Below are positions 34,306-43,475 of a DNA stretch of 64,000 nucleotides, in pieces. This stretch comes from Halomarina ordinaria. GTDB taxonomy: Archaea; Halobacteriota; Halobacteria; Halobacteriales; Haloarculaceae. Within the stretch, counting starts at the first letter, position 1, and every line of letters starts with the position of its first letter. A program made the position numbers and the translations under genes. The stretch covers positions 1-64,000 of the forward strand of contig NZ_JARRAH010000005.1 in NCBI RefSeq assembly GCF_030553305.1, read 5' to 3'. The notes beneath the pieces were generated by a model. That model was not told where the DNA came from. It worked only from the letters and a program-made list of their open reading frames with translations, and did not search any database.

Positions 34306-35424
34306 ATGCCACGCGGTGACGACGCATCGACTGCAATCAGCGACGTCGTCCCGCGTATCACTGGAGACGGCTTTCGGGAGTGGTACCAACAAAAGCGGTT
34401 TCGCGAGAACATCAATCAGGGTACGCCGTACTTCAACGGAGTTCGTCCTCTCCCACCTCCCGAGAAGCACAGTCCGAGTCGCCTCTTGCAGTGCCACCGG
34501 AGGCACTACTACAATCTCCATAACACTCCCATCGAGACGGCACCTCCGACGGGCATCTTCTGGATCGGCTCACGGTTCGAGGAGGAGGTCGTCCTCCCGT
34601 TCCTTCGGGATGCCGTCGGACCGGCCTGGTACGTCCGAAACTCGATGTGGATCGACTTGACCATCAGTGTGGATGGCGAGGACCTCCGGATTCGAGGCGA
34701 GACCGACCCCGTCGTCGTCGACGCCGACAGCACGCCTCATCTATTGACCGAGGTGAAAACGACAACCTCTGTCTCGACGCTGACCGAGCCAAAACCCCAC
34801 CATCGAGCCCAAGCACACGCATATTTGTATGGCCTCTCGGAGCAGTACGACTGCACCATCAATGACGCGTTGATCATCTACGCAGAGCGCTCCAGTTTCG
34901 AGTTGCAGGTATTCGAAATCGAGTTCGACCCGGAGTTCTGGCACGACCGAGTACTCGAGTGGGCACGCACCGATACCGGCTATCGCTCACGTGAGGAACT
35001 CCCTCCCGCTACGCCAGAGTTCGACTGGGAGTGTCGGTACTGTTCGTATAAGCGCCGCTGTGGGAAAGAGAAGGCAGGCCACGAAGATGCACCACCTTCT
35101 GGATTACTTCCGTTGACGGACATCTACCCTCGGGAGCGTCTCGACGAGTATCTGCAGGCGTATCCAGAGGCACGTCTCACGCCGACGCTCGCAAATCGCT
35201 ATCCCGACCTCGCTACTGAGAATGGCGTGTACCCCTGGACCTGTCCCGTCTGTGGTCACGAAGTCCCGTTCGATACAGTGGAGTGGGACGGGGACACCGA
35301 GGCAACACCCGTGTGTCCGTCCTGCGCCGAGAATCGGATTTTCTCGGCGCTCGCTGGACCGACACCCGAGTACCAGCACCAGCTACTCATGGAGGAACCA
35401 ACCGATGAGCGAGCACGCCCCTGA
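34306..35424 (+). CDS. Cas4/RecB-like PD-(D/E)XK nuclease with probable iron-sulfur cluster
   Basis: This 372-residue protein has the Cas4-type layout: C63 near the N-terminus, then D134, E149 and K151 (GETDPVVV, LLTEVKTT), Q169 in RAQAHAYLYG (the QxxxY motif), and C243, C246 and C252 (WECRYCSYKRRCG). The four cysteines match the Fe-S site of Cas4 and AddB-like nucleases. A zinc-ribbon pair follows at the end (CPVCGHEV and CPSCAEN). I start at the ATG at 34306, because translation further upstream overlaps the small membrane protein. The end overlaps the TFB gene by 20 bp. No cas genes are near, so a replication or repair role is more likely. Confidence 0.75.
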   Translation: MPRGDDASTAISDVVPRITGDGFREWYQQKRFRENINQGTPYFNGVRPLPPPEKHSPSRLLQCHRRHYYNLHNTPIETAPPTGIFWIGSRFEEEVVLPFLRDAVGPAWYVRNSMWIDLTISVDGEDLRIRGETDPVVVDADSTPHLLTEVKTTTSVSTLTEPKPHHRAQAHAYLYGLSEQYDCTINDALIIYAERSSFELQVFEIEFDPEFWHDRVLEWARTDTGYRSREELPPATPEFDWECRYCSYKRRCGKEKAGHEDAPPSGLLPLTDIYPRERLDEYLQAYPEARLTPTLANRYPDLATENGVYPWTCPVCGHEVPFDTVEWDGDTEATPVCPSCAENRIFSALAGPTPEYQHQLLMEEPTDERARP

Positions 35425-36208
35425 GGACACATCCGGTTGTATTGGTGAGACTATCACCGAGCGCTGGTGTCCGGAATGTGCAGCGACCGACATCGACCGG
35501 ACAGTCCCCGCAGTTGAGGCGGTCTGTACAGTCTGTGGAATCGTCATCACCGACCTCGCTGCAACGACCGTCGAACCGACACCTGAACCACCAGATGAGG
35601 ACACAGCTGAACGCGCCGAGTGGACGGACGTCTATACGGTCTCGGATAGTACCGAACAGCGCCTCGCGGATGCGTTCACCTGTCTGGAGGCACTTGCAGA
35701 CCACCTCAAGGCGAGTGTCGACCTCAAGCTGCGTGCTGCGCAGGTGTACTGTGATGCTGCCCTCGCCGACCTCGTTGACGGCCGATCCACAGAAACCGTC
35801 GTCGCGAGCACGCTCCTCATTGCAGGGCACGACCTCGGCGATGCATATCCATCGAGGTGGGTTGCTCGGGAACTCGGCCTGCGCGAGCGGACCCTCCAGC
35901 GAACCACCCGTGACCTCACTCGCACGCTGGACCTACAGGGTGCGTCTCCCCCGGCGGGGTATCTCTCGTTTCTCCGCCGCGAACTCCACCTCGACGCTAC
36001 TACTGAACAGCAGGCACGAGGACTGCTGGAGCAGGTCGTAGCGGAGACCGCGATTGCGGGAAAGCATCCGGCGAGCGTTGCAGGCGCAGCACTCTATCTC
36101 AGTGCCGACGGTGCCGTCACACAGCGTGAGGTCGCTGACGCGGCCGGGGTCACCCAGGAGACGATCCGCGTTCGACTCCGTGAATTCCGGGAGGTACTCA
36201 AGACGTGA
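35405..36208 (+). CDS. TFB-type transcription initiation factor (TFIIB family)
   Basis: This 267-residue protein has an N-terminal zinc ribbon with C22, C25, C41 and C44 (CPECAATD, CTVCGIVI) and two cyclin-like repeats, the second including YLSADGAVTQREVADAAGVTQETIRVRLREF with the helix-turn-helix that contacts the BRE. It is shorter than chromosomal TFBs (about 300-330), with an abbreviated linker region. TFBs recruit RNA polymerase to TATA-bound promoters, so an accessory copy may redirect transcription. It overlaps the nuclease gene upstream and the recombinase gene downstream. Confidence 0.85.
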   Translation: MSEHAPEDTSGCIGETITERWCPECAATDIDRTVPAVEAVCTVCGIVITDLAATTVEPTPEPPDEDTAERAEWTDVYTVSDSTEQRLADAFTCLEALADHLKASVDLKLRAAQVYCDAALADLVDGRSTETVVASTLLIAGHDLGDAYPSRWVARELGLRERTLQRTTRDLTRTLDLQGASPPAGYLSFLRRELHLDATTEQQARGLLEQVVAETAIAGKHPASVAGAALYLSADGAVTQREVADAAGVTQETIRVRLREFREVLKT

Positions 36209-37158
36209 CGGGCGATTCTGAGCACATACTGGCGCCACAGCGGATCGCATCCGATGAGTTGGGTGAAGCATCGGCGGCGGTCTACGCCCGCACCTCCTCA
36301 GCAAATCAACGCTTCGGGCACTCGATCGACGAACAGGTCAGAGCGTGTTGTGACCGATGCCGTCTCCTCGGGTGGGAGGTGACCCACGTCTTCCGTGACG
36401 AAGCGGTGAGTGGAACGGAGATCGACCGGCCGATGTTCCAGCAGATGTTGCATGCGGCCGAGGCGGGCCACTTCGACGTCCTCGTCTTTTGGAAGCTCGA
36501 TCGCTTCTCGCGGAGCATCATGCACGCCGTCAAACTCGAACGGTCATTTCGAACGTGGGGTGTCGCCCTTCACAGCGCCACCGAGCATCTCGATACGACG
36601 ACTGCCACAGGCCAATTCAACTTCCGCAACATCGCGAATGCCGCCGAGTTCGAACGCGAACTCATCAAACAGCGGACCGCGATGGGGATGAAGGCACTCG
36701 CCCTCGAGCACAAGTGGCCCAACTCACGTCCCCCATTTGGGTATGCGAAGCGAGCGGATGGCCGCCTCGAAATCGATCTCGAAGAGGCCCGATGGGTCCG
36801 GTGGATCTTCGAGACGTATCTCGAGTATAAGTCGATGGCCGATGTCGCTCACATGCTGAACGACCAGGATGTGCCAACGGGAACTAGCACGGCGTGGACC
36901 ACGAATACGGTTCGAACAATCCTCACGAACGAGTTGTACGTCGGGCAGTACTCCGTCGCGGACGTCGAGGACGATGTCCCCGAGTATCGCCTGCTCGATG
37001 ACGAACTATTCACCAAAGCTCAGCGCGTCCGGACACGCTTTAGGCGCACGAGCGGAGAGCGGCCGAAGATGCGCCAGCACCGCAAAGAAACGCTTGTGGA
37101 GGGAATACTCCAGCAATACGAGGAATATCTCGAGACCGGACGATCTGCGGCCGACTAG
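36205..37158 (+). CDS. Serine recombinase (resolvase/invertase family)
   Basis: The 317-residue protein starts with GTG at 36205, overlapping the TFB stop by 4 bases. The catalytic domain has AAVYARTSS (catalytic Ser at 31 within ARTS), DEAVSGTEIDRPMFQQML and VFWKLDRFSRS. A recombinase domain follows (PPFGYAKRADGRLEIDLEEA, then SMADVAHMLNDQDVPTGTSTAW and ILTNELYVGQY). It should make site-specific recombination through a 5'-phosphoserine link. It is smaller than large phage integrases and lacks an obvious long coiled coil. Its coupling to a TFB and a Cas4-like nuclease is unusual. Confidence 0.85.
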   Translation: MTGDSEHILAPQRIASDELGEASAAVYARTSSANQRFGHSIDEQVRACCDRCRLLGWEVTHVFRDEAVSGTEIDRPMFQQMLHAAEAGHFDVLVFWKLDRFSRSIMHAVKLERSFRTWGVALHSATEHLDTTTATGQFNFRNIANAAEFERELIKQRTAMGMKALALEHKWPNSRPPFGYAKRADGRLEIDLEEARWVRWIFETYLEYKSMADVAHMLNDQDVPTGTSTAWTTNTVRTILTNELYVGQYSVADVEDDVPEYRLLDDELFTKAQRVRTRFRRTSGERPKMRQHRKETLVEGILQQYEEYLETGRSAAD

Positions 37159-37172
37159 TACTGAGCTATTAG

Positions 37173-38069
37173 TTATCGATTGAGGTGTTCCACGAACCAA
37201 TCGGTCGCTGGGGTGCTCGTCTCTTCGAACTTCTCGACGTATGCATCGAAGTGTCCACCATCGATGGTCACCAATCTCTTCGGTTCGTGCGCTTCCTCGT
37301 ACGTTTCAAACGCTTTGTCAGCTACGGCCAACTGATCGTTTTCTGCTACGATCATGAGGAGAGGGGTGGGGCTTATCCGCTCGACATAATCGATGGGAGA
37401 GTATTCACCGAGCATCTCGACTGTTCTGAGCGTCACTTTGTTCTCCCAGTTCGGCGCACGCTCCTCTTCCGTCTCTGTAAACCACCGGTAGGAATCCTGC
37501 GTTGGGAGAGCAGCATCACCAAGGAGATCCTCCGACACAACTGGAACCATCTGTGGCTCTTCGCCGTTGAACCGCGCAAGCCGGTCCTGATCGAACTGCT
37601 CACGGAATCCATCCAGAATATCAGGCCGGACGAGTCGGCGAAGGTTATGGTACCCGTCTGTGAGCGGGACTTGCGAGACGATAGCGTCCACTCGATTGTC
37701 GAGTGCACCCACAGTCAGAGCGTGGCCCCCACTATAGCTCGAACCCCAGACACCGATGTGGTTTCCATCGACTTCGTCGCGGGTGAGCGCGTACGTAATC
37801 GCATGCCGATAGTCCCGTACCTGTTGCCACGGGTCGATTTCGTATCGTGGTTCTCCGTCACTCTCGCCGAAGTTCCGGTTGTCAAAAACAAGCGCCGCAA
37901 GCCCGTTATCGCTGAATTTCTCCGCGTATTTGTCAAGGTACATCTCCTTGACTGCCGAAAACCCATGTGCCATTACAACCGTTGGAACGGGCCCATCAGC
38001 GTTGTCTGGCGTGTAGAGCCATCCTCGGAGGACATCACCTTCCGCCTCGAACTCGATATCTTCTCGCAT
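37173..38069 (-). CDS. Alpha/beta hydrolase
   Basis: In this 298-residue protein VVMAHGFSA provides the oxyanion-hole region (HG at 35-36), WGSSYSGGHA holds the probable nucleophile S111, VAENDQL the acid, and DGGHFDAY the catalytic His. The pattern resembles dienelactone-hydrolase or acetyl-xylan-esterase-like enzymes. The ATG at 38069 fits the family start. The substrate is unknown. It converges on the recombinase gene and is divergent from the short-chain dehydrogenase. Confidence 0.8.
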   Translation of the reverse strand: MREDIEFEAEGDVLRGWLYTPDNADGPVPTVVMAHGFSAVKEMYLDKYAEKFSDNGLAALVFDNRNFGESDGEPRYEIDPWQQVRDYRHAITYALTRDEVDGNHIGVWGSSYSGGHALTVGALDNRVDAIVSQVPLTDGYHNLRRLVRPDILDGFREQFDQDRLARFNGEEPQMVPVVSEDLLGDAALPTQDSYRWFTETEEERAPNWENKVTLRTVEMLGEYSPIDYVERISPTPLLMIVAENDQLAVADKAFETYEEAHEPKRLVTIDGGHFDAYVEKFEETSTPATDWFVEHLNR

Positions 38070-38261
38070 GTCATTTGTTATCCTACTGCGATTACAAATA
38101 CCTGTGTTCTCTGAAAGGTTATATTCTCTCAACTAGCACTACTAAATTTTAATCTTATTCACGATAGTAGACTACAATTTGAAAGTATCTAAAACAATGA
38201 CGTGGATAGATGGATGTTATCATTTAACATACGGCAGGCAAACGACTAGCTGGGATTTGAG

Positions 38262-39050
38262 ATGCCTCGAGACATCAGCGGGAAAGTGACGGTGGTAACG
38301 GGCGCGAGTTCAGGGAACGGACGAGCTATTGCCAAAGCCTTCGGCGAAGAGGGCGCACCAGTCGTGGTCGCCGACGTCGTCGAGGATCCCAGAGAAGGCG
38401 GGTATGAAGATGAATCCGGTATGACGACCGCAGAAGTCATCCGAGAGAGAGGTGGCGAAGCGACGTTCGTCGAATGCGATGTAACTGACCGAGACCAGAT
38501 ACGAGCGGCAATCGAGACTGCCGTGGATGAGTTCGGCTCATTTGACGTGATGGTAAACAACGCGGGTATTTTCACTCGCCTCGTCCCAACGTGGGAGACC
38601 ACCCAGGACGAATGGAACAAAACAATCGCCGTCAACCTGACTGGAGTCTGGAACGGGTGCAAAGAGAGCATCGATCAATTCCTTGAGGACGAAACGCAAG
38701 GGAATATCATCAATATCGCCTCGGGTGGTGGCATAGTCGGTCTGATCAATGAGCCAGCATACACCGCGTCCAAGGGAGGCGTGGTCCAGCTCACAAAAAC
38801 GGTAGCGCTGGACTGTGCTGACCACAAAATCAACGTCAATGCTGTGGCGCCAGGGTGGATCTCGACCTCTATGACACGCGAATACTTCGAAGACGAGGGG
38901 ATCCGAGAGGACCTCGAACAGAGCACGCCCTGGCCTCGATTGGGTCGCCCTGAAGACGTCGCCAATGCGTGTACCTTCTTGGCCGCCCCGGACTCTGAGT
39001 TCATCACTGGCAGCGTGTTAGCTGCTGATGGAGGATTTACCGCTCGCTAA
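38262..39050 (+). CDS. Short-chain dehydrogenase/reductase (SDR)
   Basis: The 262-residue classical SDR has cofactor motif TGASSGNG (13-20), NNAG (99-102), catalytic S154, Y167 and K171 (YTASK), and a C-terminal GSVLAADGGF. It reduces or oxidises a carbonyl/alcohol with NAD(P)H in the cytoplasm. A regulatory gap of 192 bp separates it from the divergent hydrolase gene, with an AT-rich stretch at 38140-38230 that likely carries both promoters. The substrate is not deducible. Confidence 0.88.
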   Translation: MPRDISGKVTVVTGASSGNGRAIAKAFGEEGAPVVVADVVEDPREGGYEDESGMTTAEVIRERGGEATFVECDVTDRDQIRAAIETAVDEFGSFDVMVNNAGIFTRLVPTWETTQDEWNKTIAVNLTGVWNGCKESIDQFLEDETQGNIINIASGGGIVGLINEPAYTASKGGVVQLTKTVALDCADHKINVNAVAPGWISTSMTREYFEDEGIREDLEQSTPWPRLGRPEDVANACTFLAAPDSEFITGSVLAADGGFTAR

Positions 39051-39297
39051 GGGGAAAACCATCAGACCCCTCTAGTTTGGTTCAACAACCTCCGGTAGTT
39101 TCCGCTCCCGTAATCACGACTCACCGACTACACACGTCAGATTCGTCAAGATGAACATATACGGTGCATACGAGCAGTCTGTACTCGTCGCATTGCGCGA
39201 CTGGACACAGTCGAGAACGATGATACGGGACGTCGGCCATCAGTAAAACGACCCCCAATCAGTAGGACTACAACACGAAGAATATTCTAGAGCATTC

Positions 39298-39651
39298 GTG
39301 TCCCCCGACCCAGACAGAAGACCGGAAGCAGTCGTCAAGCGACAGACAGAGGCATACAACGAGGGTGATATCGAGGCATTCACCGCGTGTTACGCCGAGG
39401 ACGCTGTGATTGAGCGACTCGACGCCGAGGGGGTCGTTGCGAACGGAGACGATGAGATTCACGACCAATATCGCGAACTGTTCGAGATGCTCCCTGAACT
39501 CACATGCGGGGTGACCGATGAGTTCACTTTCGGAGAGTATGTCGCCTGCAAAGAGCGAGTTACGGGAACAGACGATCCTGTCGTTGCTCTTGCCGTCTAT
39601 CTGGTTCGGGATGATGTAATTCAACACCTCTGGCTTGGTGGCGAACCCTAG
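39298..39651 (+). CDS. SnoaL/NTF2-like small protein
   Basis: This 117-residue protein starts with GTG at 39298. KRQTEAYNEGDIEAFTACYAEDAVIERLDAEG is the NTF2-like helix-helix-strand start, and DEIHDQYRELFEMLPEL is the following helix; the strands end in VIQHLWLGG. This is typical of nuclear-transport-factor-2-like proteins of the ester-cyclase/SnoaL type. It stands 247 bp after the SDR gene and may belong to the same pathway. Confidence 0.7.
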   Translation: MSPDPDRRPEAVVKRQTEAYNEGDIEAFTACYAEDAVIERLDAEGVVANGDDEIHDQYRELFEMLPELTCGVTDEFTFGEYVACKERVTGTDDPVVALAVYLVRDDVIQHLWLGGEP

Positions 39652-39770
39652 TCGCATTCGTCGCCAAGTGTTACTCATATCATCGTCGCGTTAAGATTTC
39701 GAAACGAGCAAGCGGCTCTCAGTGCTTGCTCGGTACGTACTGTGAGTGTCGCTGAACGCTCATCCACAGT

Positions 39771-39786
39771 GGATTTCAACGGAGCC
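39771..39786. repeat. Isolated IS-type end
   Basis: GGATTTCAACGGAGCC is the inverted form of the end sequence found at 24483, 31678 and 33734 with one change. No matching opposite end was found nearby, so this is probably a leftover of an insertion. Confidence 0.4.
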
Positions 39787-39937
39787 GTCGACGTCACGAT
39801 TCGCGGGGTCTGCACCGTGTCGTCTACTGAGTACGCATCGCACACGGTCGAGGAAAAGGGTCCGAGTGTTGCCACTCACGAAAAGTGGCTCCCGTACGGT
39901 GTTCACAGACTAACGGTGGTCGTCGAAGCGGCTGGCC

Positions 39938-40600
39938 TTACTCGTCACGCATCTCCTCCAAGAACTGCTCAAGTTCCTTGGCTATTCCTTGGAGCGTGCG
40001 ATAGTCAGGCCACTTCGATTGCCGGTCACACTCATTACACTGGTAGTTTTGAACCGAGATCTCTCCCGTTTGCTTTACCCCGTTTTTCACCAAGTCTACG
40101 CTACCACATGCGGGACAGTGAAGCTGCAAATTCGGGGCGACATTCACTAACCCGTCGATGCCAATCAGATCGACGAAGTCCGTTGGCTCTACCGTCTCGT
40201 TCGTCTGCGAGTAGGTCCTCGTCTTCGCCGCAATGACGTTCTGGACCCGTGTGTAGAGTTGTTCGTCGACGATCGCCAAATCCGCGTCGTCCACAACGAC
40301 CTTCTTGTCGTCGACCCGACTGGAATCGACGTTCATCGTGGGCTTTCCGATGTAAACAGGGCGCTGGAGGAGGTTACTCACCTGCCCTCGGGTCGGTCGG
40401 ATACCCCGATGCCCGTATTGTTCCGCCAAGTGGTCTGCCGTTCGTTGATAATTTTGGTGTTCGAGGAAGTGCTCGAACATATCTCGAACGACGTCGACCT
40501 GGTCCGGATCTGGTGTAATCCACGTTGGACTCGTATCGTCATCATCGCTCTCCGGGAGAGGGGACGAGTCCTCACTTCCGGAGTGGCCTTGACAGCTCAT
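39938..40600 (-). CDS. C-terminal half of a split serine recombinase (recombinase and zinc-ribbon domains)
   Basis: This 220-residue protein has the recombinase domain, DPDQVDVVRDMFEHFLEHQNYQRTADHLAEQ and SNLLQRPVYIGKPTM, followed by a zinc ribbon (CPACGSVDLV and CNECDR) and a helical tail. It has no catalytic serine domain, which is encoded by the overlapping upstream frame. Its ATG overlaps the TGA of the catalytic half (ATGA at 40597-40600). The first 25 residues (Ser/Asp/Pro-rich) look like linker sequence. Confidence 0.65.
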   Translation of the reverse strand: MSCQGHSGSEDSSPLPESDDDDTSPTWITPDPDQVDVVRDMFEHFLEHQNYQRTADHLAEQYGHRGIRPTRGQVSNLLQRPVYIGKPTMNVDSSRVDDKKVVVDDADLAIVDEQLYTRVQNVIAAKTRTYSQTNETVEPTDFVDLIGIDGLVNVAPNLQLHCPACGSVDLVKNGVKQTGEISVQNYQCNECDRQSKWPDYRTLQGIAKELEQFLEEMRDE

Positions 40601-41319
40601 TGGTCATCCCCCTTCTCAGCTTGGTATCCAAGTGGCACTGTGTTGAACACCGACCACCAGTTTCGTTGATTTTCGAATTTGTGGATGACGGTCTTGAGAG
40701 AGTTCGTGACACGGGTTTCGGTCGATACGTGCGCTGACAACGACTTGAGCGTGGTTGTGATCAAGTCGTCAATACACTCCCCAATGTTCACCTCCTCTCG
40801 CTCCATATTGACTCTGATTCCCTCATTGTTGAGGAGATGGAGGAGATAGAGCGTTTCAGGAGCGTTGCGCCCTATCCGACTGACATCGTTAACGACCAAC
40901 ACGTCGAATTTGCCGCTTCTGGCTAGTTTGAGCACTCTACGAATGCCCGCTCTTCGGAAATCAGTTCCAGTTTCTCCGTCATCCACGATCTCAAAGACGA
41001 CCTCGTAGCCTTGTTCTCTGGCGAGTTTACGCAGATTCTGGAGTTGCCTCTCGAGGCTTTCACCATCAGTCACCTGACGGAGCGTGGACACTCGCACATA
41101 AATGAGGGCGCGAAGTGGCCGATCCATCTCTTTTTTCTCTAGCAATTCTCCTAACTCCGTGACGGTGATCGAAGAGACCGACTCATCACCCACAGATTGA
41201 TACTGGTTCGTTGCTGAGTCAGGTGTGTTGAGAGTGCGTCCGACAGGGGTATCCGAGTAGTCAGAGATCGCAGCCTGATGATCCACTGCGGAAGGCATCT
41301 GCGATGGCTCAGCAGACAT
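40597..41319 (-). CDS. Catalytic half of a split serine recombinase
   Basis: This 240-residue protein has the resolvase fold: ALIYVRVSTLRQVTDGESLERQ (catalytic Ser in RVS), EIVDDGETGTDFRRAGIRRVL and VLVVNDVSRIGRNAPETLYLL. It ends at VPLGYQAEKGDDQ, exactly where the recombinase domain would begin. The first 65 residues are an unusual extension. The overlap with the next gene suggests translational coupling of the halves; a frameshift in an originally single gene is the alternative. Confidence 0.72.
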   Translation of the reverse strand: MSAEPSQMPSAVDHQAAISDYSDTPVGRTLNTPDSATNQYQSVGDESVSSITVTELGELLEKKEMDRPLRALIYVRVSTLRQVTDGESLERQLQNLRKLAREQGYEVVFEIVDDGETGTDFRRAGIRRVLKLARSGKFDVLVVNDVSRIGRNAPETLYLLHLLNNEGIRVNMEREEVNIGECIDDLITTTLKSLSAHVSTETRVTNSLKTVIHKFENQRNWWSVFNTVPLGYQAEKGDDQ

Positions 41320-41515
41320 CTGTACTCACCTCCCCTCGAACGACTTTCATGTATGACGGAGGGAGCGTTCGAGCCAATCCGCTCAAGGCCCTTTTTATGC
41401 CCTGTAAAGGCGATACGACTGCATGGATGATGAGAGCAGGGTACCCTCCACTCATCAAACCCTTATAAGGCAATCTTAGGTTCCTGGCACCATTCTGACG
41501 TCTTTTTTGTGACAT
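41309..41515 (-). CDS. Doubtful small frame upstream of the split recombinase
   Basis: This 68-residue basic frame overlaps the recombinase start by 11 bp. It has no recognised motif, and codon choice is mixed compared with the neighbours. It could be a leader-type gene or chance. Confidence 0.2.
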   Translation of the reverse strand: MSQKRRQNGARNLRLPYKGLMSGGYPALIIHAVVSPLQGIKRALSGLARTLPPSYMKVVRGEVSTDVC

Positions 41516-41796
41516 CGTAACTGGAAACCAATCGCGCCCCGGTAAGTAGTTTCTGTTCGAGAAATCAGTATCCGAAAGAAATACAGAATATACATTCAGA
41601 GTTTTAATACAAACGGTAGTTGTCCAAACAGAACTGACCGTTTAAATTTAATATTCTTAGATATAGTGGCACTTAGTGCATCGCCTGAGATGTCCACTAT
41701 CAAGCACTAGCGAGGGGATCGTGTGATTCCTTCTGGCAGTTCTGGAAGCGACCCCCCGACCGATTTATACTTCGAGTAGCGAACACATTCGTATCG

Positions 41797-42804
41797 ATGA
41801 TCACCGATGCTCGGGTGTTGCGTGCTGACTTCGTTCCGCGTGACGTCGAGCATCGCGACAGCGAGGTCGATGCACTCTCGGCAGTCTTAGAACCACTGGC
41901 GAGTGGTGAGCCGTCCGACCCGGCCATCCTGCTCGGTCCTTCTGGAGCAGGAAAGACGTGCATCTCGCAGTTCACGCTCGAACAACTGCGCCAGGCCGTC
42001 CTCGATATCGAAGTCCAGTACGTGAATTGCTGGCAGAACTACTCGGAGTATCGCGTGCTCTATCGCGTCCTCGAAGGGCTCGGCAAGACCATCGACATCC
42101 ATCGCCAATCGACCCCTCGCGATGAATTGCTCGAGCGGCTTCGCCAGTACGACGGGCCGCCCTGTGTCGTAATCCTCGATGAAGCCGACCAGCTGGAGGA
42201 CAAGCGAATGCTCTACCATCTGCACTCGCTGCCGCAGTTCACGCTCGTCCTCATCGCCAACGAAGAAGCCGAAATCTTCGCGAGCGCTGACGAACGCGTG
42301 ACCAGCCGATTTGTGGGCGCCGAACGCATCCAGTTCGACCGGTATTCTGTCCCGGAGCTCATTGCCATCATGGACGCGCGTGTCCGGTGGGGCCTGCAAC
42401 CCGACGTCGTTGGGGAGGGAACGCTCCGGACGATTGCGGACGTCGCTGCCGGCGATGCCCGAGCCGCGCTAAGTATCCTCCGGAACGCCGCTCGTCACGC
42501 CGACCAGAAGGGTGTCGAACGCATCACGCCAGACCTACTTGAAGCCGCCATCCCCGATGCCCGCCTCGAGGTCCGGCGCAAGAACGTCGACACGCTCACC
42601 CCCCACCAGCGCACCCTCTACGAACTCATCGAAGAGACAGGAACGATCGACCCCGCGGCCCTCTACGAGGAGTATCGCAGTCGCGTCGAGAACCCGAAAG
42701 CCGACCGCACCGTTCGAAATTACCTCCAGAAACTCGCTCGCTACAATCTGATTCGTATCGAGGGGACGAGTCGTGACCGGCGCTACTGTCGTGTCGAATA
42801 CTGA
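41797..42804 (+). CDS. Orc1/Cdc6-family replication initiator or AAA+ paralogue
   Basis: This 335-residue AAA+ protein has Walker A GPSGAGKT (about 47-54), Walker B VVILDEAD, a sensor-type region (LVLIANEEAE) and a lid with AGDARAALSILRNAARHA, the Orc1/Cdc6 signature. A C-terminal winged helix (LTPHQRTLYELIEETGTIDPAALYEEYRSR) ends the protein. It is shorter than typical archaeal Orc1 (about 400). The preceding 280 bp are AT-rich at 41560-41670 (GTTTAAATTTAATATTC), but I could not find clear origin repeats there. Confidence 0.82.
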   Translation: MITDARVLRADFVPRDVEHRDSEVDALSAVLEPLASGEPSDPAILLGPSGAGKTCISQFTLEQLRQAVLDIEVQYVNCWQNYSEYRVLYRVLEGLGKTIDIHRQSTPRDELLERLRQYDGPPCVVILDEADQLEDKRMLYHLHSLPQFTLVLIANEEAEIFASADERVTSRFVGAERIQFDRYSVPELIAIMDARVRWGLQPDVVGEGTLRTIADVAAGDARAALSILRNAARHADQKGVERITPDLLEAAIPDARLEVRRKNVDTLTPHQRTLYELIEETGTIDPAALYEEYRSRVENPKADRTVRNYLQKLARYNLIRIEGTSRDRRYCRVEY

Positions 42805-42870
42805 GGACGGTGCAACCGGGAGGCTAATCGACCAGAGAGGAATCGACGATTCGCGTGAGGGACCACGTGC

Positions 42871-43470
42871 TTACTCGTCGGTCCCACGAGCGAGTGCCTC
42901 GTACTGCTCAACGATGTCCTCGGCACACGAGGAACAACAGACGTGATAGGTATCTCCGGATTCGACTTCGACGGTCTCTCCGTCATCTGCGATTGGTTTC
43001 CCACAAATCGGACACTCGAGATCCAGGTCGCCAGTCCCGAGTTGTGGTTGCCACGCCGACTCCATTACGGATTCAATGTGGTAGTTCCGCACTTGGTCGT
43101 CGGTCAGTACGTCGGTGACTAGTTCTTGCACCTCCGCGGGGGAGAGAAGCACTTTCGCGATGACCGTCGACGCAGCCGTGTGGAACACGTGTTCGACGTC
43201 GTCGGCATCCCGCAGCGTTGTGAAGACGTCTCCGGCGTGACCGAGACGCGCCTCAACCGTGAGGAGACATGCGTCGTCGTCGGCAAACTGCGTCCGGTCG
43301 ACCTGGACGGTGAAGCGCTCGATGACGCCGAGGTCCTCCAAGCGCTCGACCCGATTCGAGATGGTCGGGGCAGAGCGCCCGACATCGTCTGCGATGTCGC
43401 GGAACGACCGTCGGCCGTCTGCTAGCAGGAGTTCGAGGATTCGCTGATCAATGGTATCGAATTGTGTCAT
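42871..43470 (-). CDS. AsnC/Lrp-family regulator with C-terminal TRASH metal-binding domain
   Basis: This 199-residue protein has an AsnC-type HTH (IDQRILELLLADGRRSFRDIADDVGRSAPTISNRVERLEDLGVI), an alpha/beta middle domain, and a TRASH domain at the C-terminus: CPICGKPIADDG, then CCSSC about 20 residues later. TRASH domains sense or carry heavy metals, and homologues of this architecture control copper efflux in Halobacterium. It lies 5 bp after the DUF4396 gene, so both are co-transcribed. Confidence 0.87.
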   Translation of the reverse strand: MTQFDTIDQRILELLLADGRRSFRDIADDVGRSAPTISNRVERLEDLGVIERFTVQVDRTQFADDDACLLTVEARLGHAGDVFTTLRDADDVEHVFHTAASTVIAKVLLSPAEVQELVTDVLTDDQVRNYHIESVMESAWQPQLGTGDLDLECPICGKPIADDGETVEVESGDTYHVCCSSCAEDIVEQYEALARGTDE

Positions 43471-43475
43471 CGTGA

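Noticed and set aside
34306-35424. Cas4 as evidence for a CRISPR-Cas locus
   Set aside because: No Cas1, Cas2 or array is found in the window; the nuclease is coupled to a TFB and recombinase instead.
37185-38114. Plus-strand frame of 309 residues
   Set aside because: It is antisense to the alpha/beta hydrolase, which has a full catalytic set on the other strand.
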